Shown here one piece after another: positions 8,629 through 18,452 of a DNA stretch of 64,000 bases. Each line of letters opens with the position of its first letter. The stretch's first letter is position 1. Source of the DNA: Coriobacteriia bacterium (GTDB lineage Bacteria > Actinomycetota > Coriobacteriia > Coriobacteriales > Eggerthellaceae); assembly GCA_030537355.1 (NCBI GenBank), contig JAUNNF010000005.1:62001-126000 (forward strand), read 5' to 3'. The translations under genes and the position numbers were made by a program. The notes beneath the pieces are model-generated. The model made no database searches and was not told where the DNA came from. It saw nothing but the letters and a program-made list of their open reading frames with translations.

Positions 8629-9572
8629 TATTCCTCCCCTTTAACAATTCTAAATTCATAATATTTACTGCCGCTTGTGTTGTCTTCCCAGTAATATCCT
8701 GGTTTAAGATCAATATATCCAGCATATACTCCTATGTTTGTTCCTTCATAGCCTTTTTCAGTAATAACACCTTCTTGAAAAGGAATTCCTGTAGCTTTCT
8801 TTAAAGTATAATATTTACTAGATTCAATTCCAACTTGAGATGCTCCATTGTACTTTAAAGTTGTATGTACAACTGGAAGTGGAACTTTACCAAAAACATC
8901 AACGTCAAAAGACTTTGTTGCCTCTTCATAAACATCATTACCAGTTGATGTAACTGTAATAGTAGCCTTGCCTACATTATGACCACAAATCAAAACAGCT
9001 TCCTGGTCTTGTGGTGTTTTTATAACAGAAACTGTGGCTATATCCTCATTGCTTGATTTGACTACAAGTTCAGTATTTGATTTTCTAAAAATAACCTGAT
9101 GACACTCACATGAGCTACCATCTATCACATGAAAAAACGCATCTCGACTATCCAAATTTTTCATTTCTGGATCTCTTTTTCCTGGTTTAAAATGTGCTGT
9201 AAATTCCACATCAGAATATATAGAAGCGCTAAATTCCTTACCATCACTTCTTGTCCAACAATCAAAAGCATACCCAGGAATAGGAACTGCATTTATTTCT
9301 GTCGTCTTTGACTCAACAGCAAATTGAAAAATCTTAAATGTTGACTCATTAACATTTGATGTAATACTACAATCTTCATTGAATTCATATAACGTAGTAC
9401 CTTCAATACTTCCATATTCTGAATCTGCTTTAAAAGTTAGTTTAGGCCAATCGTTACTTGCCGAATCACAATTTTCTGCATGCGCATTAACTCCTGTAAA
9501 ACCAATAGAAGCTATTAAACATACAATACTAATCAGAAATACTGGTAAAAATTTCAAACATGTTTTTTTCAT
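8628..9572 (-). CDS. Secreted multi-module Ig-like protein (family member 1)
   Basis: A 314-residue exported protein, first gene of the unit 9572-7495. The signal peptide ends near VNAHA (residue ~32). The order is InlB-B-like module (~40-130), Big_2-like Ig module (~145-228, with S-S-N-E-D-I-A-T-V-S and G-K-A-T-I-T-V-T-S-T), and a C-terminal Y-N-G-A-S-Q-V-G module ending in I-D-L-K-P-G-Y-Y-W-E-D. It matches the 6378-7325 protein module by module but is clearly more diverged than the copies at 5283/7066. The ribosome site AAAGGAGGAAGTA before ATG 9572 is strong. No membrane anchor or sortase motif was found. Function unknown. Confidence 0.8.
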   Translation of the reverse strand: MKKTCLKFLPVFLISIVCLIASIGFTGVNAHAENCDSASNDWPKLTFKADSEYGSIEGTTLYEFNEDCSITSNVNESTFKIFQFAVESKTTEINAVPIPGYAFDCWTRSDGKEFSASIYSDVEFTAHFKPGKRDPEMKNLDSRDAFFHVIDGSSCECHQVIFRKSNTELVVKSSNEDIATVSVIKTPQDQEAVLICGHNVGKATITVTSTGNDVYEEATKSFDVDVFGKVPLPVVHTTLKYNGASQVGIESSKYYTLKKATGIPFQEGVITEKGYEGTNIGVYAGYIDLKPGYYWEDNTSGSKYYEFRIVKGEE

Positions 9573-9599
9573 TACTTCCTCCTTTAATAAAGTAATTAA

Positions 9600-9672
9600 A
9601 TTATAAAAAATATTGAAATTTTTTCAAATCGACTGAAAATAATTGATATATTTGTACCAAAATGTACCAAAC
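9600..9672 (-). promoter_or_regulatory. Direct-repeat operator and promoter, unit 1 of the secreted family
   Basis: On the minus strand GTTTGGTACA TTTTGGTACA (9653-9672) lies 47 bases upstream of a TATAAT box (9600-9605). The surrounding DNA differs from the other two units, yet the repeat sequence, 10-bp spacing and distance to the -10 box are kept, which points to selection. Confidence 0.6.
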
Positions 9673-9716
9673 AACCATGTTGAAGAATTTTATAAACTTA
9701 AATCTCGAATATAAAA

Positions 9717-12700
9717 TTATGCATTCTCAAGCATCAATTTAATACGATTCAATTGATTAACAGCACTGGCTGATGGGTCATAGTCAACGGCAACAAGATT
9801 CGCTTGAGGATAAAGCTCTTTTACTTTTTTGAATATACCCTTGCCAACAACATGATTTGGCAGGCAGCCGAATGGTTGAACACATACTATGTTATTAGTT
9901 CCATTATCTATTAAGTTAATGATTTCACCAGAAAGGAACCATCCTTCGCCGCTTTGATTACCAGTTTGCATAACTTTTGATGCATGACGTTGAATGTCTC
10001 TGATATCATGTTTTTTGTGAAAATGTGTAGACTTCTCTAATTCTTTGTCGATTGGTTTTTGTAAGAATTTAATGCCACGCAATGCACCCCAGCCCAATGC
10101 TGAACTTCGCTTTCTACCACCTAAGTACTTACGTTTATAAAAATTGTCTAAGAAACTGAACTCGAAGAATCCGACAAAATCTGGGACAATTACCTCGCAA
10201 CCTTCACGCTCAAGCAGTTCTGCAAGATTATTGTTTGCAAAAGGCATGTACTTAACAAGAATCTCTCCTACAATACCAACTACAGGTTTCTGTTCGTCAG
10301 TTACAGGAATGGCATCAAACTCACGAATAATGTTTGTACAATTCTTACGGAAGCGTTTAAAGTTTAACTTTTCTTCTTTTAGCTCCTCAACCAATTGGTC
10401 ATGCCATTTTTTGTAAAGTTTATTAGTCTCGCCTTTTTTCTTTTCATAAGGTCTAGTATGAAGAGTTACTTTCATAAGTATGTCACCATAGATACTGGCG
10501 AGAGCCATCTTTGCCAACAATTTTGGTGAAATCTTGAAACCAGTGTTTGTTTCCATCTTATTAAAATTGAGAGATAAAACCGGTATGTTAGGATATCCAG
10601 CATCGATTAAAGCTTTGCGAATAAAACCTACATAATTAGATGCTCTACACCCACCACCAGTTTGACTCATAACAACAGCTAATTCATCAGTATTGTATTT
10701 TCCACTTAAAACTTCATCAATAATTTGACCTGTAATAATTGTTGCAGGATAGCAAACATCATTATTCACAAACTTAATACCTTTGTCTTTGGCTTCTTGA
10801 GTGTTATTTTTCATCAATACAGCATTGTATCCAGCCCCCTGCATAACAGCAGCCAGGTAGTCAAAATGAAATGGCGACATATTAGGGCAAAGTAATGTGT
10901 ATTTTTTCTCTTGCATCTCTGCGGTGTATTCAGGGCGCTCATAAGTATAGGCTTTTGTAGAGGCGCATTGACGCTGTGCTTTCATTCTGATAGCAGCAAT
11001 AAGAGACCTTATACGAATTCTCGCTGCACCTAAATTGTTAACCTCATCAATCTTTAGAAGTGTATAAATTTTATTTCCTGCAGCTAAAATTTCTGAAACC
11101 TGATCAATTGTTACAGCATCTACACCACAACCAAAAGAATTGAGTTGGACTAGATTCAAATCATCACGCTTAACAACAAAATTTGCAGCTTTATAAAGGC
11201 GAGAATGATACATCCACTGATTTGTTATGCGTAAGTTTTGCTTTTCTTTCCCGAGTTCAGAAACACTATCTTCAGTAAGCACGGCAAAACCGTATGACGC
11301 AATCATCTCAGGTATGCCATGATTAACTTCTCCATCAACATGATAAGGCCTACCTGCCAGAACAATACCTAATTTGTTATTATCTTCCATCCATTTTAAT
11401 GCACGCTTGCCTTCTTCTTGAACATCAATCCTTGATTGAATAAGCTCTTCCCAGGCTTTATGCGAAGCATCCTTGACTGCTTTTTTATCAATGCCAAACT
11501 CATCTTTAAAAAACATTACGAGTCTATCTGTGATTGTTTTCTCATCTGTAAAGGCAACAAATGGATTGTATAACTTAACGTTTTTCTCATCCAAATCGTC
11601 AACGTTATTCTTGATGTTTTCAGGATAAGAAATAACCATAGGACAATTGTATTTATTTTGTAGATTTTCATCCTCCATACGTTCATAAAAGACGCAAGGA
11701 TAGAAAATCGTTTTGACACCTTTGTTGATAAGCCACTGCACATGACCATGTGCAAGCTTTGCTGGATAACACTCACTTTCACTTGGTATTGTATCCATAC
11801 CTAACTCATAAATACGCTGACTAGATGGTGGAGACAAAACGACTTTATAACCAAGTTCAGCAAAAAGGGTTGCCCAAAATGGGTAATCCTCATAAATATT
11901 AAGTACGCGAGGAATACCTATAACTTTATCTGATTTGATAGGTTTGTAATTGAAAATGCGTTTTTTCTTGTATTCGAGCAGATTAGGGACATCTGAAGAT
12001 TTAACATTGCCTGTCTGCAAGCCCTTCTCGCATCTATTACCTGAAACATGTTTATTGCCGTTACTAAACTCGTTAATGGTTAACTTACAAGAGTTAATAC
12101 AGCCTTTACAATGTGTAGATGTGGTTTTATACTCTAAGTTAATAATTTCGTCCAAAGATAATATCTGTGACTCATCACCATTATCTTTTGCAATAAGTGC
12201 TGCACCAAATGCTCCCATAAGTCCAGCGATTTTAGGTCGCACAACTTTCGCACCAGTAATCACCTCAAAACATTTAAGCACAGTATCATTGTAAAAAGTA
12301 CCACCTTGACAAACAATGTGTTTTCCCAAGCTTTCAGCATCTGTTAATTTGATAACTTTAAAAAGTGCGTTTTTAACAACAGAAAAAGCGAGGCCTTGTG
12401 CAATGTCCTCTACAGCAGCGCCTTCTTTTTGAGCTTGCTTAACATTTGAATTCATAAAAACAGTACAACGAGTACCTAAGCTTACAGGGCGTTTTGATTT
12501 AACAGATAGTTTTGCGAACTCTTCTGCGGTATATCCTAGTGAATTTGCGAAGCTCTCTATAAAAGACCCACAACCTGACGAGCAAGCCTCGTTTAAAACA
12601 ATGTCTTCTACAACACCATCATTAACTTTGATGTACTTCATGTCCTGCCCACCAATGTCAATGATGCTATCAACTTCTGGCTCAAAATAATGTGCAGCAT

Positions 12701-13901
12701 AATAGTGAGAAATTGTTTCGACCTCACCGAGGTCTAAATTGAAAGCTTCTTTTAAGAGCGTCTCTCCATAACCCGTAGAACAAGCATGGTTGATTTTAAT
12801 ATCAGGTTTTATGTCTTTTAATTCCTTAAAAGCACCTTTTAAAACCTCAATTGGATTACCTTTATTGCTGCCGTAAAACTCATAAAGAATTTCATTATCT
12901 TCTGAAAGTAGCACCATCTTAGATGTTGTAGAGCCTGCATCAATACCTAGATAAATCTTTCCGTCATATGATTTTAGATCAGCATACTCTGCCTTGTACT
13001 GATCTTGTCTTTTAACAAAATCTTCATAATCGCCGCTAAATACAGGATCTAACCTGGTAGTTTCTGTCAAGCTATCATCCATATTTTTTAGTGAATTTAT
13101 TAAATCTTCAAGTTTAATATTGTTAGGCTCAACACTCAATGCGGTCCCATATCCTGCAAATAGATGTGAATCTTCTGGAGATATGATTTCATCATCTTTA
13201 AGCTTTAAAGTTCTAACAAACGCAGCTTTTAGTTCTGACAAGAAAGTTAGCGGCCCACCTAAGAATGCAACTCTGCCTTTAATCTTTCTACCACAAGCAA
13301 GGCCTGATATAGTTTGATTTACAACTGACTGAAAAATACTTGCCGATAAATTTTCCTTACTAGCACCATCATTAATTAATGGTTGTATATCACTTTTTGC
13401 GAATACACCACAACGTGCCGCAATCGAATAAAGCTCATCGTAGTCTTTTGCATATTCGTTTAAGCCTGAAGCGTCAGTTTGAAGTAATGCTGCCATCTGA
13501 TCAATGAATGCTCCTGTACCTCCAGCACAAATCCCATTCATGCGCTGCTCAACTCCATTAGTCAAGAAAATGATTTTGGCATCCTCGCCACCTAATTCAA
13601 TCACCACATCTGTTTTAGGTTCAACTTCTTGAATTGCATTTTTTACAGCAATAACCTCTTGAATAAATGGAATATCTAGTTTATCAGCAAGTGTTAACCC
13701 ACCACTGCCTGTAACAGCAACACTAAAGCTTTTATCTTTGAATTTTTTATTTGCTTCTTCTAAAAGCTTAGTTATGGTTTCTCTAACGTCAGAAAAATGA
13801 CGCTGATAAGTCTTATAAAGTTTCTTGCCAGCATCATCAATCACAACTACTTTAATTGTAGTTGAACCAACGTCTATGCCCATTCGTAAATTAGTACTCA
13901 A
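9717..13901 (-). CDS. Acyl-CoA dehydratase activase-related protein (BadF/BadG ATPase, DUF2229, HgdB-like)
   Basis: A 1394-residue protein of the large activase family related to 2-hydroxyacyl-CoA dehydratase activators. Two ASKHA ATPase modules each start with a phosphate-binding loop: GIDVGSTTIKVVV at residue ~8 and GIDAGSTTSKMVL at ~320. The first shows the G-G-x-x-A-K and C-A-G-G-T-G-A-F iron-sulfur activator signature, the second A-C-S-S-G-C-G-S-F. A Cys-rich linker (CKGC...C...C) sits near 600-635, followed by a DUF2229 domain (~660-890) and a C-terminal HgdB-like half with conserved Cys (N-D-V-C-Y-P-A, G-G-G-C-R). Family members of this size are common in anaerobes, but their substrate is not known. 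Here it overlaps the end of a PTS gene by 11 bases, so the two share an operon. Cytoplasmic. Confidence 0.88.
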   Translation of the reverse strand: MSTNLRMGIDVGSTTIKVVVIDDAGKKLYKTYQRHFSDVRETITKLLEEANKKFKDKSFSVAVTGSGGLTLADKLDIPFIQEVIAVKNAIQEVEPKTDVVIELGGEDAKIIFLTNGVEQRMNGICAGGTGAFIDQMAALLQTDASGLNEYAKDYDELYSIAARCGVFAKSDIQPLINDGASKENLSASIFQSVVNQTISGLACGRKIKGRVAFLGGPLTFLSELKAAFVRTLKLKDDEIISPEDSHLFAGYGTALSVEPNNIKLEDLINSLKNMDDSLTETTRLDPVFSGDYEDFVKRQDQYKAEYADLKSYDGKIYLGIDAGSTTSKMVLLSEDNEILYEFYGSNKGNPIEVLKGAFKELKDIKPDIKINHACSTGYGETLLKEAFNLDLGEVETISHYYAAHYFEPEVDSIIDIGGQDMKYIKVNDGVVEDIVLNEACSSGCGSFIESFANSLGYTAEEFAKLSVKSKRPVSLGTRCTVFMNSNVKQAQKEGAAVEDIAQGLAFSVVKNALFKVIKLTDAESLGKHIVCQGGTFYNDTVLKCFEVITGAKVVRPKIAGLMGAFGAALIAKDNGDESQILSLDEIINLEYKTTSTHCKGCINSCKLTINEFSNGNKHVSGNRCEKGLQTGNVKSSDVPNLLEYKKKRIFNYKPIKSDKVIGIPRVLNIYEDYPFWATLFAELGYKVVLSPPSSQRIYELGMDTIPSESECYPAKLAHGHVQWLINKGVKTIFYPCVFYERMEDENLQNKYNCPMVISYPENIKNNVDDLDEKNVKLYNPFVAFTDEKTITDRLVMFFKDEFGIDKKAVKDASHKAWEELIQSRIDVQEEGKRALKWMEDNNKLGIVLAGRPYHVDGEVNHGIPEMIASYGFAVLTEDSVSELGKEKQNLRITNQWMYHSRLYKAANFVVKRDDLNLVQLNSFGCGVDAVTIDQVSEILAAGNKIYTLLKIDEVNNLGAARIRIRSLIAAIRMKAQRQCASTKAYTYERPEYTAEMQEKKYTLLCPNMSPFHFDYLAAVMQGAGYNAVLMKNNTQEAKDKGIKFVNNDVCYPATIITGQIIDEVLSGKYNTDELAVVMSQTGGGCRASNYVGFIRKALIDAGYPNIPVLSLNFNKMETNTGFKISPKLLAKMALASIYGDILMKVTLHTRPYEKKKGETNKLYKKWHDQLVEELKEEKLNFKRFRKNCTNIIREFDAIPVTDEQKPVVGIVGEILVKYMPFANNNLAELLEREGCEVIVPDFVGFFEFSFLDNFYKRKYLGGRKRSSALGWGALRGIKFLQKPIDKELEKSTHFHKKHDIRDIQRHASKVMQTGNQSGEGWFLSGEIINLIDNGTNNIVCVQPFGCLPNHVVGKGIFKKVKELYPQANLVAVDYDPSASAVNQLNRIKLMLENA

Positions 13902-16017
13902 TATTAATCACAGTATCTCTTAATGTTACGTCCTTCTTGCCTTCAGTTATATTAACTGCTTTTAATTGTTTTGAATTGCATACAGTAACAATAATTTCAT
14001 TGCCTAAATTGGCCTCAGAAATCTTATCAAAATCTACTTTGACTATTGGATCACCTGGCAACACAAGTTCGTCTTTTCTTACAGCACATTCAAAACCCTC
14101 ACTATGCAAATTAACAGTATCAAGGCCAATATGAACCAAAATAGCAGCTCCATTAAATGTGGTAATAGTATAGGCATGCTTGTCTTTAGCAATTGCTGTT
14201 ACTCTACCACTTACCGGAGACACAATTTGTTTTTTACCAGATGGATTATCAGGAATTATAGCAATACCTTCACCAAAAATCTTCTTGCTAAATACTTTAT
14301 CGTTAACACTTTCTAAATTCTTTGTTGTGCCTGCGATAGGTGAATTTAAATATTCCTCATCATATTCAGTAAACTTTGTACTATTTGCCTTTTCTTTAAT
14401 TTGTTCTGTCGATAGTGTCATATATTCCATAAAATCAAAGAGTCCTGCTTGTTCAGCTGCATTAGCAAGACGCATTTCTTCTTTTTGTTCTTTTGTTCTG
14501 TAATCAAACACAAATATAATTATTGCTGGAACTATGAAGGCTACTGCAATTGATACGGCATATACCCACATTTGATCAAATACAGGGATAGTCAATAAAC
14601 TAGTAAATGCAAAAGCAGTAGTGGTTACGCCAGCAACACCATTTGATGATGGGAACATTAAACCTAAAAATCCGATAGTTAATGCACCGACAACACAACC
14701 TATAATCATAATAGGATAGGCGCGTTTATATCTAAGATGAATACCATAAAGTGAAGGCTCCGAAATACCACCTAAAAGACCTGCTGCTACAGCACCACCA
14801 GCAATTGATTTCATCTCCTTGTTGTTCTCGCGAATTGCAATGAGCAAAACACCAAATGATGCACCATAACAAGCAAAATCATAAATACCCATAGGCCCTT
14901 GAATGAAATCGTAACCTAAAGTAGATATATTTGATATCATCAATGCATTTAATGGCCAATGCAAGCCCAATGGAACCAAGAACGGATATATCATTGGTAT
15001 TATAAAAACTAGGAGCAATGGCACATGTGTATTTAACCAAGTGAAACCCTGACCCAATAAGGCACCAGCAAGCGTACCAATAGGTCCAATCAAAAAACCG
15101 GTAAGTATTGCCATAACAACAATACAAATTCCTGGTACAAAAATTAAATGCAAATTAGATGGAATTACCTTTTTAACAAACCTGTATAGAATAGCTAGAA
15201 TTGGACACATAAGTAAAGGGACAAATACATTTCCGGAATACTGACATTGAATCATAGGTATGCCCATAACATATGTAACTTTATCAAGACCAAGTGAAGC
15301 CAAAAAACCAGTAGTAGATTGAGCATTTAAAACATTTTGTGCCTCTTCAGGAGAATTAAATATTTCTGTAAAGTCAGCTGGTGCACCTAAAGCTAAGTAC
15401 TGATTTCCTAAGAACACGAGCATTACAGTTACACCTAACCATGGGTCGACCTTAAGTTTTTTACAAGCATTGTACGCAACAAAAACACCAATAAAATTAA
15501 ACACACTTTGACTTATACACTTAAAGAAAAGGACTGTAGAATTGGCAGTATCGCTTTCAATTATATGTAGAGCAATACAAATATTTATACCTGCAATAAC
15601 AAGTGAAGCTGCAAGCAAAACGCCAATAATTGGACGGAATGAATCTGACAAGTATTCAAAGAACGAATCAACCCATTTTTTACCTCTTACTTTACTTCGA
15701 TGCTCAGCCTTAATATCCTCAATTGTTCTGTCATCCCGTACAGGAGCAGTTTTTTTGTTACCGTCCCCCATACCAGGCAGCTTTTCAATTTCTTTTCGCA
15801 TGTCCTCGACGGCAGGGCCAATAACAACCTGAAAGGATTTTTCACCTTGTTCAATTGCTGCTAATACTCCAGGGATTTTTTCAATTTTTGCTTTATTAGC
15901 TTTACTTGCATCAAACAAAGTAAAACGAAGCCTTGTTGCACAATTAGTTAAAAGTTCAACATTTTCTGCTCCGCCAACTTCCGCCAATATTGCTTCAGCT
16001 GATTTTGCATCTGCCAT
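13891..16017 (-). CDS. PTS transporter EIIBCA, glucose superfamily (beta-glucoside type)
   Basis: A 708-residue phosphotransferase permease that imports and phosphorylates a sugar. The order B-C-A is that of the beta-glucoside/sucrose/trehalose subfamily. EIIB spans residues ~5-85 with the phospho-Cys at C26 (NCATRLRF). EIIC spans ~115-480 with about ten membrane segments and the G-G-I-S-E-P substrate motif. EIIA spans ~560-700 with the phospho-His at H629 (ILVHIG). The substrate cannot be read from the sequence. The divergent neighbour is a beta-N-acetylhexosaminidase, which makes an amino-sugar-containing or beta-linked glycan fragment a fair guess. Strong ribosome site GAAGGAGGGGAAAA before ATG 16017. 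The gene runs into the activase-type gene with an 11-base overlap. Confidence 0.9.
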   Translation of the reverse strand: MADAKSAEAILAEVGGAENVELLTNCATRLRFTLFDASKANKAKIEKIPGVLAAIEQGEKSFQVVIGPAVEDMRKEIEKLPGMGDGNKKTAPVRDDRTIEDIKAEHRSKVRGKKWVDSFFEYLSDSFRPIIGVLLAASLVIAGINICIALHIIESDTANSTVLFFKCISQSVFNFIGVFVAYNACKKLKVDPWLGVTVMLVFLGNQYLALGAPADFTEIFNSPEEAQNVLNAQSTTGFLASLGLDKVTYVMGIPMIQCQYSGNVFVPLLMCPILAILYRFVKKVIPSNLHLIFVPGICIVVMAILTGFLIGPIGTLAGALLGQGFTWLNTHVPLLLVFIIPMIYPFLVPLGLHWPLNALMISNISTLGYDFIQGPMGIYDFACYGASFGVLLIAIRENNKEMKSIAGGAVAAGLLGGISEPSLYGIHLRYKRAYPIMIIGCVVGALTIGFLGLMFPSSNGVAGVTTTAFAFTSLLTIPVFDQMWVYAVSIAVAFIVPAIIIFVFDYRTKEQKEEMRLANAAEQAGLFDFMEYMTLSTEQIKEKANSTKFTEYDEEYLNSPIAGTTKNLESVNDKVFSKKIFGEGIAIIPDNPSGKKQIVSPVSGRVTAIAKDKHAYTITTFNGAAILVHIGLDTVNLHSEGFECAVRKDELVLPGDPIVKVDFDKISEANLGNEIIVTVCNSKQLKAVNITEGKKDVTLRDTVINIEY

Positions 16018-16148
16018 TTTTCCCCTCCTTCATCTTTTATTATTATACTACAAATAAAATATAGCATACGTCGATATGTTATTGTGTAAATTATCAAATC
16101 TATAAATGACGTTTATTGTGTTAATATAAACAAAAAAAGGGGTCAATT
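16018..16148. promoter_or_regulatory. Divergent promoter region between PTS and hexosaminidase genes
   Basis: This 131-base gap separates divergent genes and must hold both promoters. On the minus strand there is a TATAAT about 30 bases before the PTS start. An imperfect palindrome (CATA-6-TATG, 16065-16078) lies in the middle and could be a shared operator. I see no riboswitch or antiterminator hairpin. Confidence 0.4.
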
Positions 16149-18452
16149 ATGAAAAAATCCATAACAATTGTAGGTAGCATTTTACTTTTACTTCTCTTAA
16201 TATTGCCTGCAGCATTCGCAAATGCAAATTCTAACGATATAGATAAACAGGCTGAAGATATCTACAACAACATGACTGATCAAGACAAGATTTCTCAAAT
16301 ATTAGCAGTGCACGCACATAAATGGGAAGGAAAAGATGCGAATATTGTTACGTCAGACATGGCCAAAATATTTCAAGATTATCATTTTGGTGCTTTCGTT
16401 ATGTTTGCAGATAACACCTCTACAACAGAAGGCACTTTAAAATTTGTAACCGATCTTCAATCTAACACCATCAATTCAGGTGGACTTCCCTTATTTATGA
16501 CACCAGACCAAGAAGGTGGTGTTGTGTTCAGGTTCGATAACTGCACAAATCATCTAGGTAATATGGCTGTTGGGGCTACAAAAGATCCAAATGTTGCAGC
16601 ACATGCAGGTAAGATTACCGCAACTGAACTTAACGCTTATGGAGTCACGGGAAATCTTGCTCCTTGTGTAGATGTAAATACAAATGCAGGCAATCCAATT
16701 ATTGGTCTTAGATCATTTGGCGATGACAAAAATCAAGTTGCTCCAATGGGCGTAGCATTCATGAAAGCTACACAAGACAACAATGTCTTAGCTTGTGCTA
16801 AACATTTCCCTGGACATGGTGATGTTGCAACAGACTCACACATTGGACTTCCTTGTAATGAAAAAAATTACGCTGAACTTACTAACTCAGATTTAATACC
16901 ATTTAAAGCATGTATAGATAATGGACTAGATGCAATAATGACTGCTCATATTCAGTATCCAAATATCGATGCTACTAAAGTTACTCCTGAATTTGCCCAT
17001 GGCGAAGGAGACATTGTTGTTCCAGCTACCCTCTCTAAAAAATTCATGACAGATATTCTTAAAAAAGATTTAGGATTTAACGGACTTGTTTGTACGGATG
17101 CACTTACGATGAATGGTATTGCAAAATATTTCTCACCATCTAAAGCAATCATCTTAGGTCTTGAAGCAGGCATTGATATGTTTGCAGAGCCTGTATATCG
17201 CAGAATTGAAAATCCTGAAGAGGGTGGACTTTATTCAGACTCAAATATTACCGCTAAAGAATTTAAAGAGAATACAGATAAAATTATTGCTGACATAACA
17301 ACGTGGAAAAATGAGAAACCAGAAAATGATGCTCGCTTAAAAGATGCATGCTTGAAGTCAATCAAAACAAAGATCAAAACAGGCATCATCAACTACAATC
17401 CAAGCGATTACACATTAGATCGTGCCAATAGCATTCTTAGAAGCCCAGAAAACTTAGCTACAGAATACGAAGATGCTGCAAAAGCGAATACTGTAGTACA
17501 AAACAATGGCACATTACCTATTAAACTTCAAGAGAGCTCTAAAGTACTTTTTCTTGTTCAAAATGTTAACGCAAGAAGCGAAGAAGGAGTATGTGCAATT
17601 GCATGGAACAGACTCAAAGCTAACGGACTAGTACCAGAAGGTGCTAAAGCTGAATATTTCACATTCGACGGAGACACGGATATAAACACAATGAAAACAA
17701 AAATTGATAATGCGGATTATGTAATAATAGATTCAGGTACAAATGGCAATAAAGCTATGACTACATGGGGAACGCAAACTCCTGTACAATTAGTTAACTA
17801 TTGCAAACAAACAGGTAAAAAATCGATTGTTCAAAGCATAAGACTACCTTACGATTGTGGACTCTTTCCAAATGCGGATGCTGTTATTGTCACATACAAT
17901 CATGTAGGAACACTTTTACAAGACAGACAATTTATCGAGGACCATAACATTACTACGACTGATGACTCAGCAGGCCCTTGCACAATCGAATCTATAGAAA
18001 CTATTTTTGGGAACATTGGCGCACAAGGTAAATTGCCAGTAACTATACCAGAATGGGATGGCACAAAATACACAAAACAAATTGTTTTCCCTAACGGTCA
18101 TGGTGTTGAATATGGACAAGTGTTTAACATTAATAATGTAGACATAAATACAAACAATGGAAAAATTACTATAACTACCAACAACAACACAATTACATAT
18201 AGTTCTGGCAATGATACAAACTTTACAATTCCTATGGCAAGAGCTCAAAGGACATTTGAAGAAGGTAAAGACTACACTGTTTCCTATGAAGAAGGAAAAA
18301 CAATTATTACTGGCATAGGAGATTTAGTAGGTACTAAAGTTATTAACACACCAACGCCTGTTGCTCAAACTGGAGACAATACTTTAACTATAATAATTTG
18401 CTTATTATTAATCGGAATTTCATCATTAAAGATAAGTAGAACTAAATTCTAA
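16149..18452 (+). CDS. Surface beta-N-acetylhexosaminidase, glycoside hydrolase family 3
   Basis: A 767-residue exported enzyme. The signal peptide spans residues 1-26 (cleavage near AFANA). The GH3 TIM-barrel carries the NagZ-type signature KHFPGHGDVATDSH at residues 218-231, whose D-S-H supplies the His-Asp acid/base. The nucleophile is Asp317 in C-T-D-A-L-T-M. It should cleave beta-1,4 N-acetylglucosamine from peptidoglycan fragments or chito-oligosaccharides outside the cell. A GH3 C-terminal domain follows (~440-640). Residues ~735-767 read PVAQTGD, then a membrane segment and K-I-S-R-T-K-F, a non-canonical sortase signal. It is divergent from a sugar PTS, and together they suggest glycan scavenging. 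Its end overlaps the convergent Fic gene by 11 bases. Confidence 0.9.
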   Translation: MKKSITIVGSILLLLLLILPAAFANANSNDIDKQAEDIYNNMTDQDKISQILAVHAHKWEGKDANIVTSDMAKIFQDYHFGAFVMFADNTSTTEGTLKFVTDLQSNTINSGGLPLFMTPDQEGGVVFRFDNCTNHLGNMAVGATKDPNVAAHAGKITATELNAYGVTGNLAPCVDVNTNAGNPIIGLRSFGDDKNQVAPMGVAFMKATQDNNVLACAKHFPGHGDVATDSHIGLPCNEKNYAELTNSDLIPFKACIDNGLDAIMTAHIQYPNIDATKVTPEFAHGEGDIVVPATLSKKFMTDILKKDLGFNGLVCTDALTMNGIAKYFSPSKAIILGLEAGIDMFAEPVYRRIENPEEGGLYSDSNITAKEFKENTDKIIADITTWKNEKPENDARLKDACLKSIKTKIKTGIINYNPSDYTLDRANSILRSPENLATEYEDAAKANTVVQNNGTLPIKLQESSKVLFLVQNVNARSEEGVCAIAWNRLKANGLVPEGAKAEYFTFDGDTDINTMKTKIDNADYVIIDSGTNGNKAMTTWGTQTPVQLVNYCKQTGKKSIVQSIRLPYDCGLFPNADAVIVTYNHVGTLLQDRQFIEDHNITTTDDSAGPCTIESIETIFGNIGAQGKLPVTIPEWDGTKYTKQIVFPNGHGVEYGQVFNINNVDINTNNGKITITTNNNTITYSSGNDTNFTIPMARAQRTFEEGKDYTVSYEEGKTIITGIGDLVGTKVINTPTPVAQTGDNTLTIIICLLLIGISSLKISRTKF

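Noticed and set aside
16018-16148. Antiterminator (RAT/BglG-type) element before the PTS gene
   Set aside because: The gap has no terminator hairpin on the PTS strand and no BglG-like gene is adjacent.
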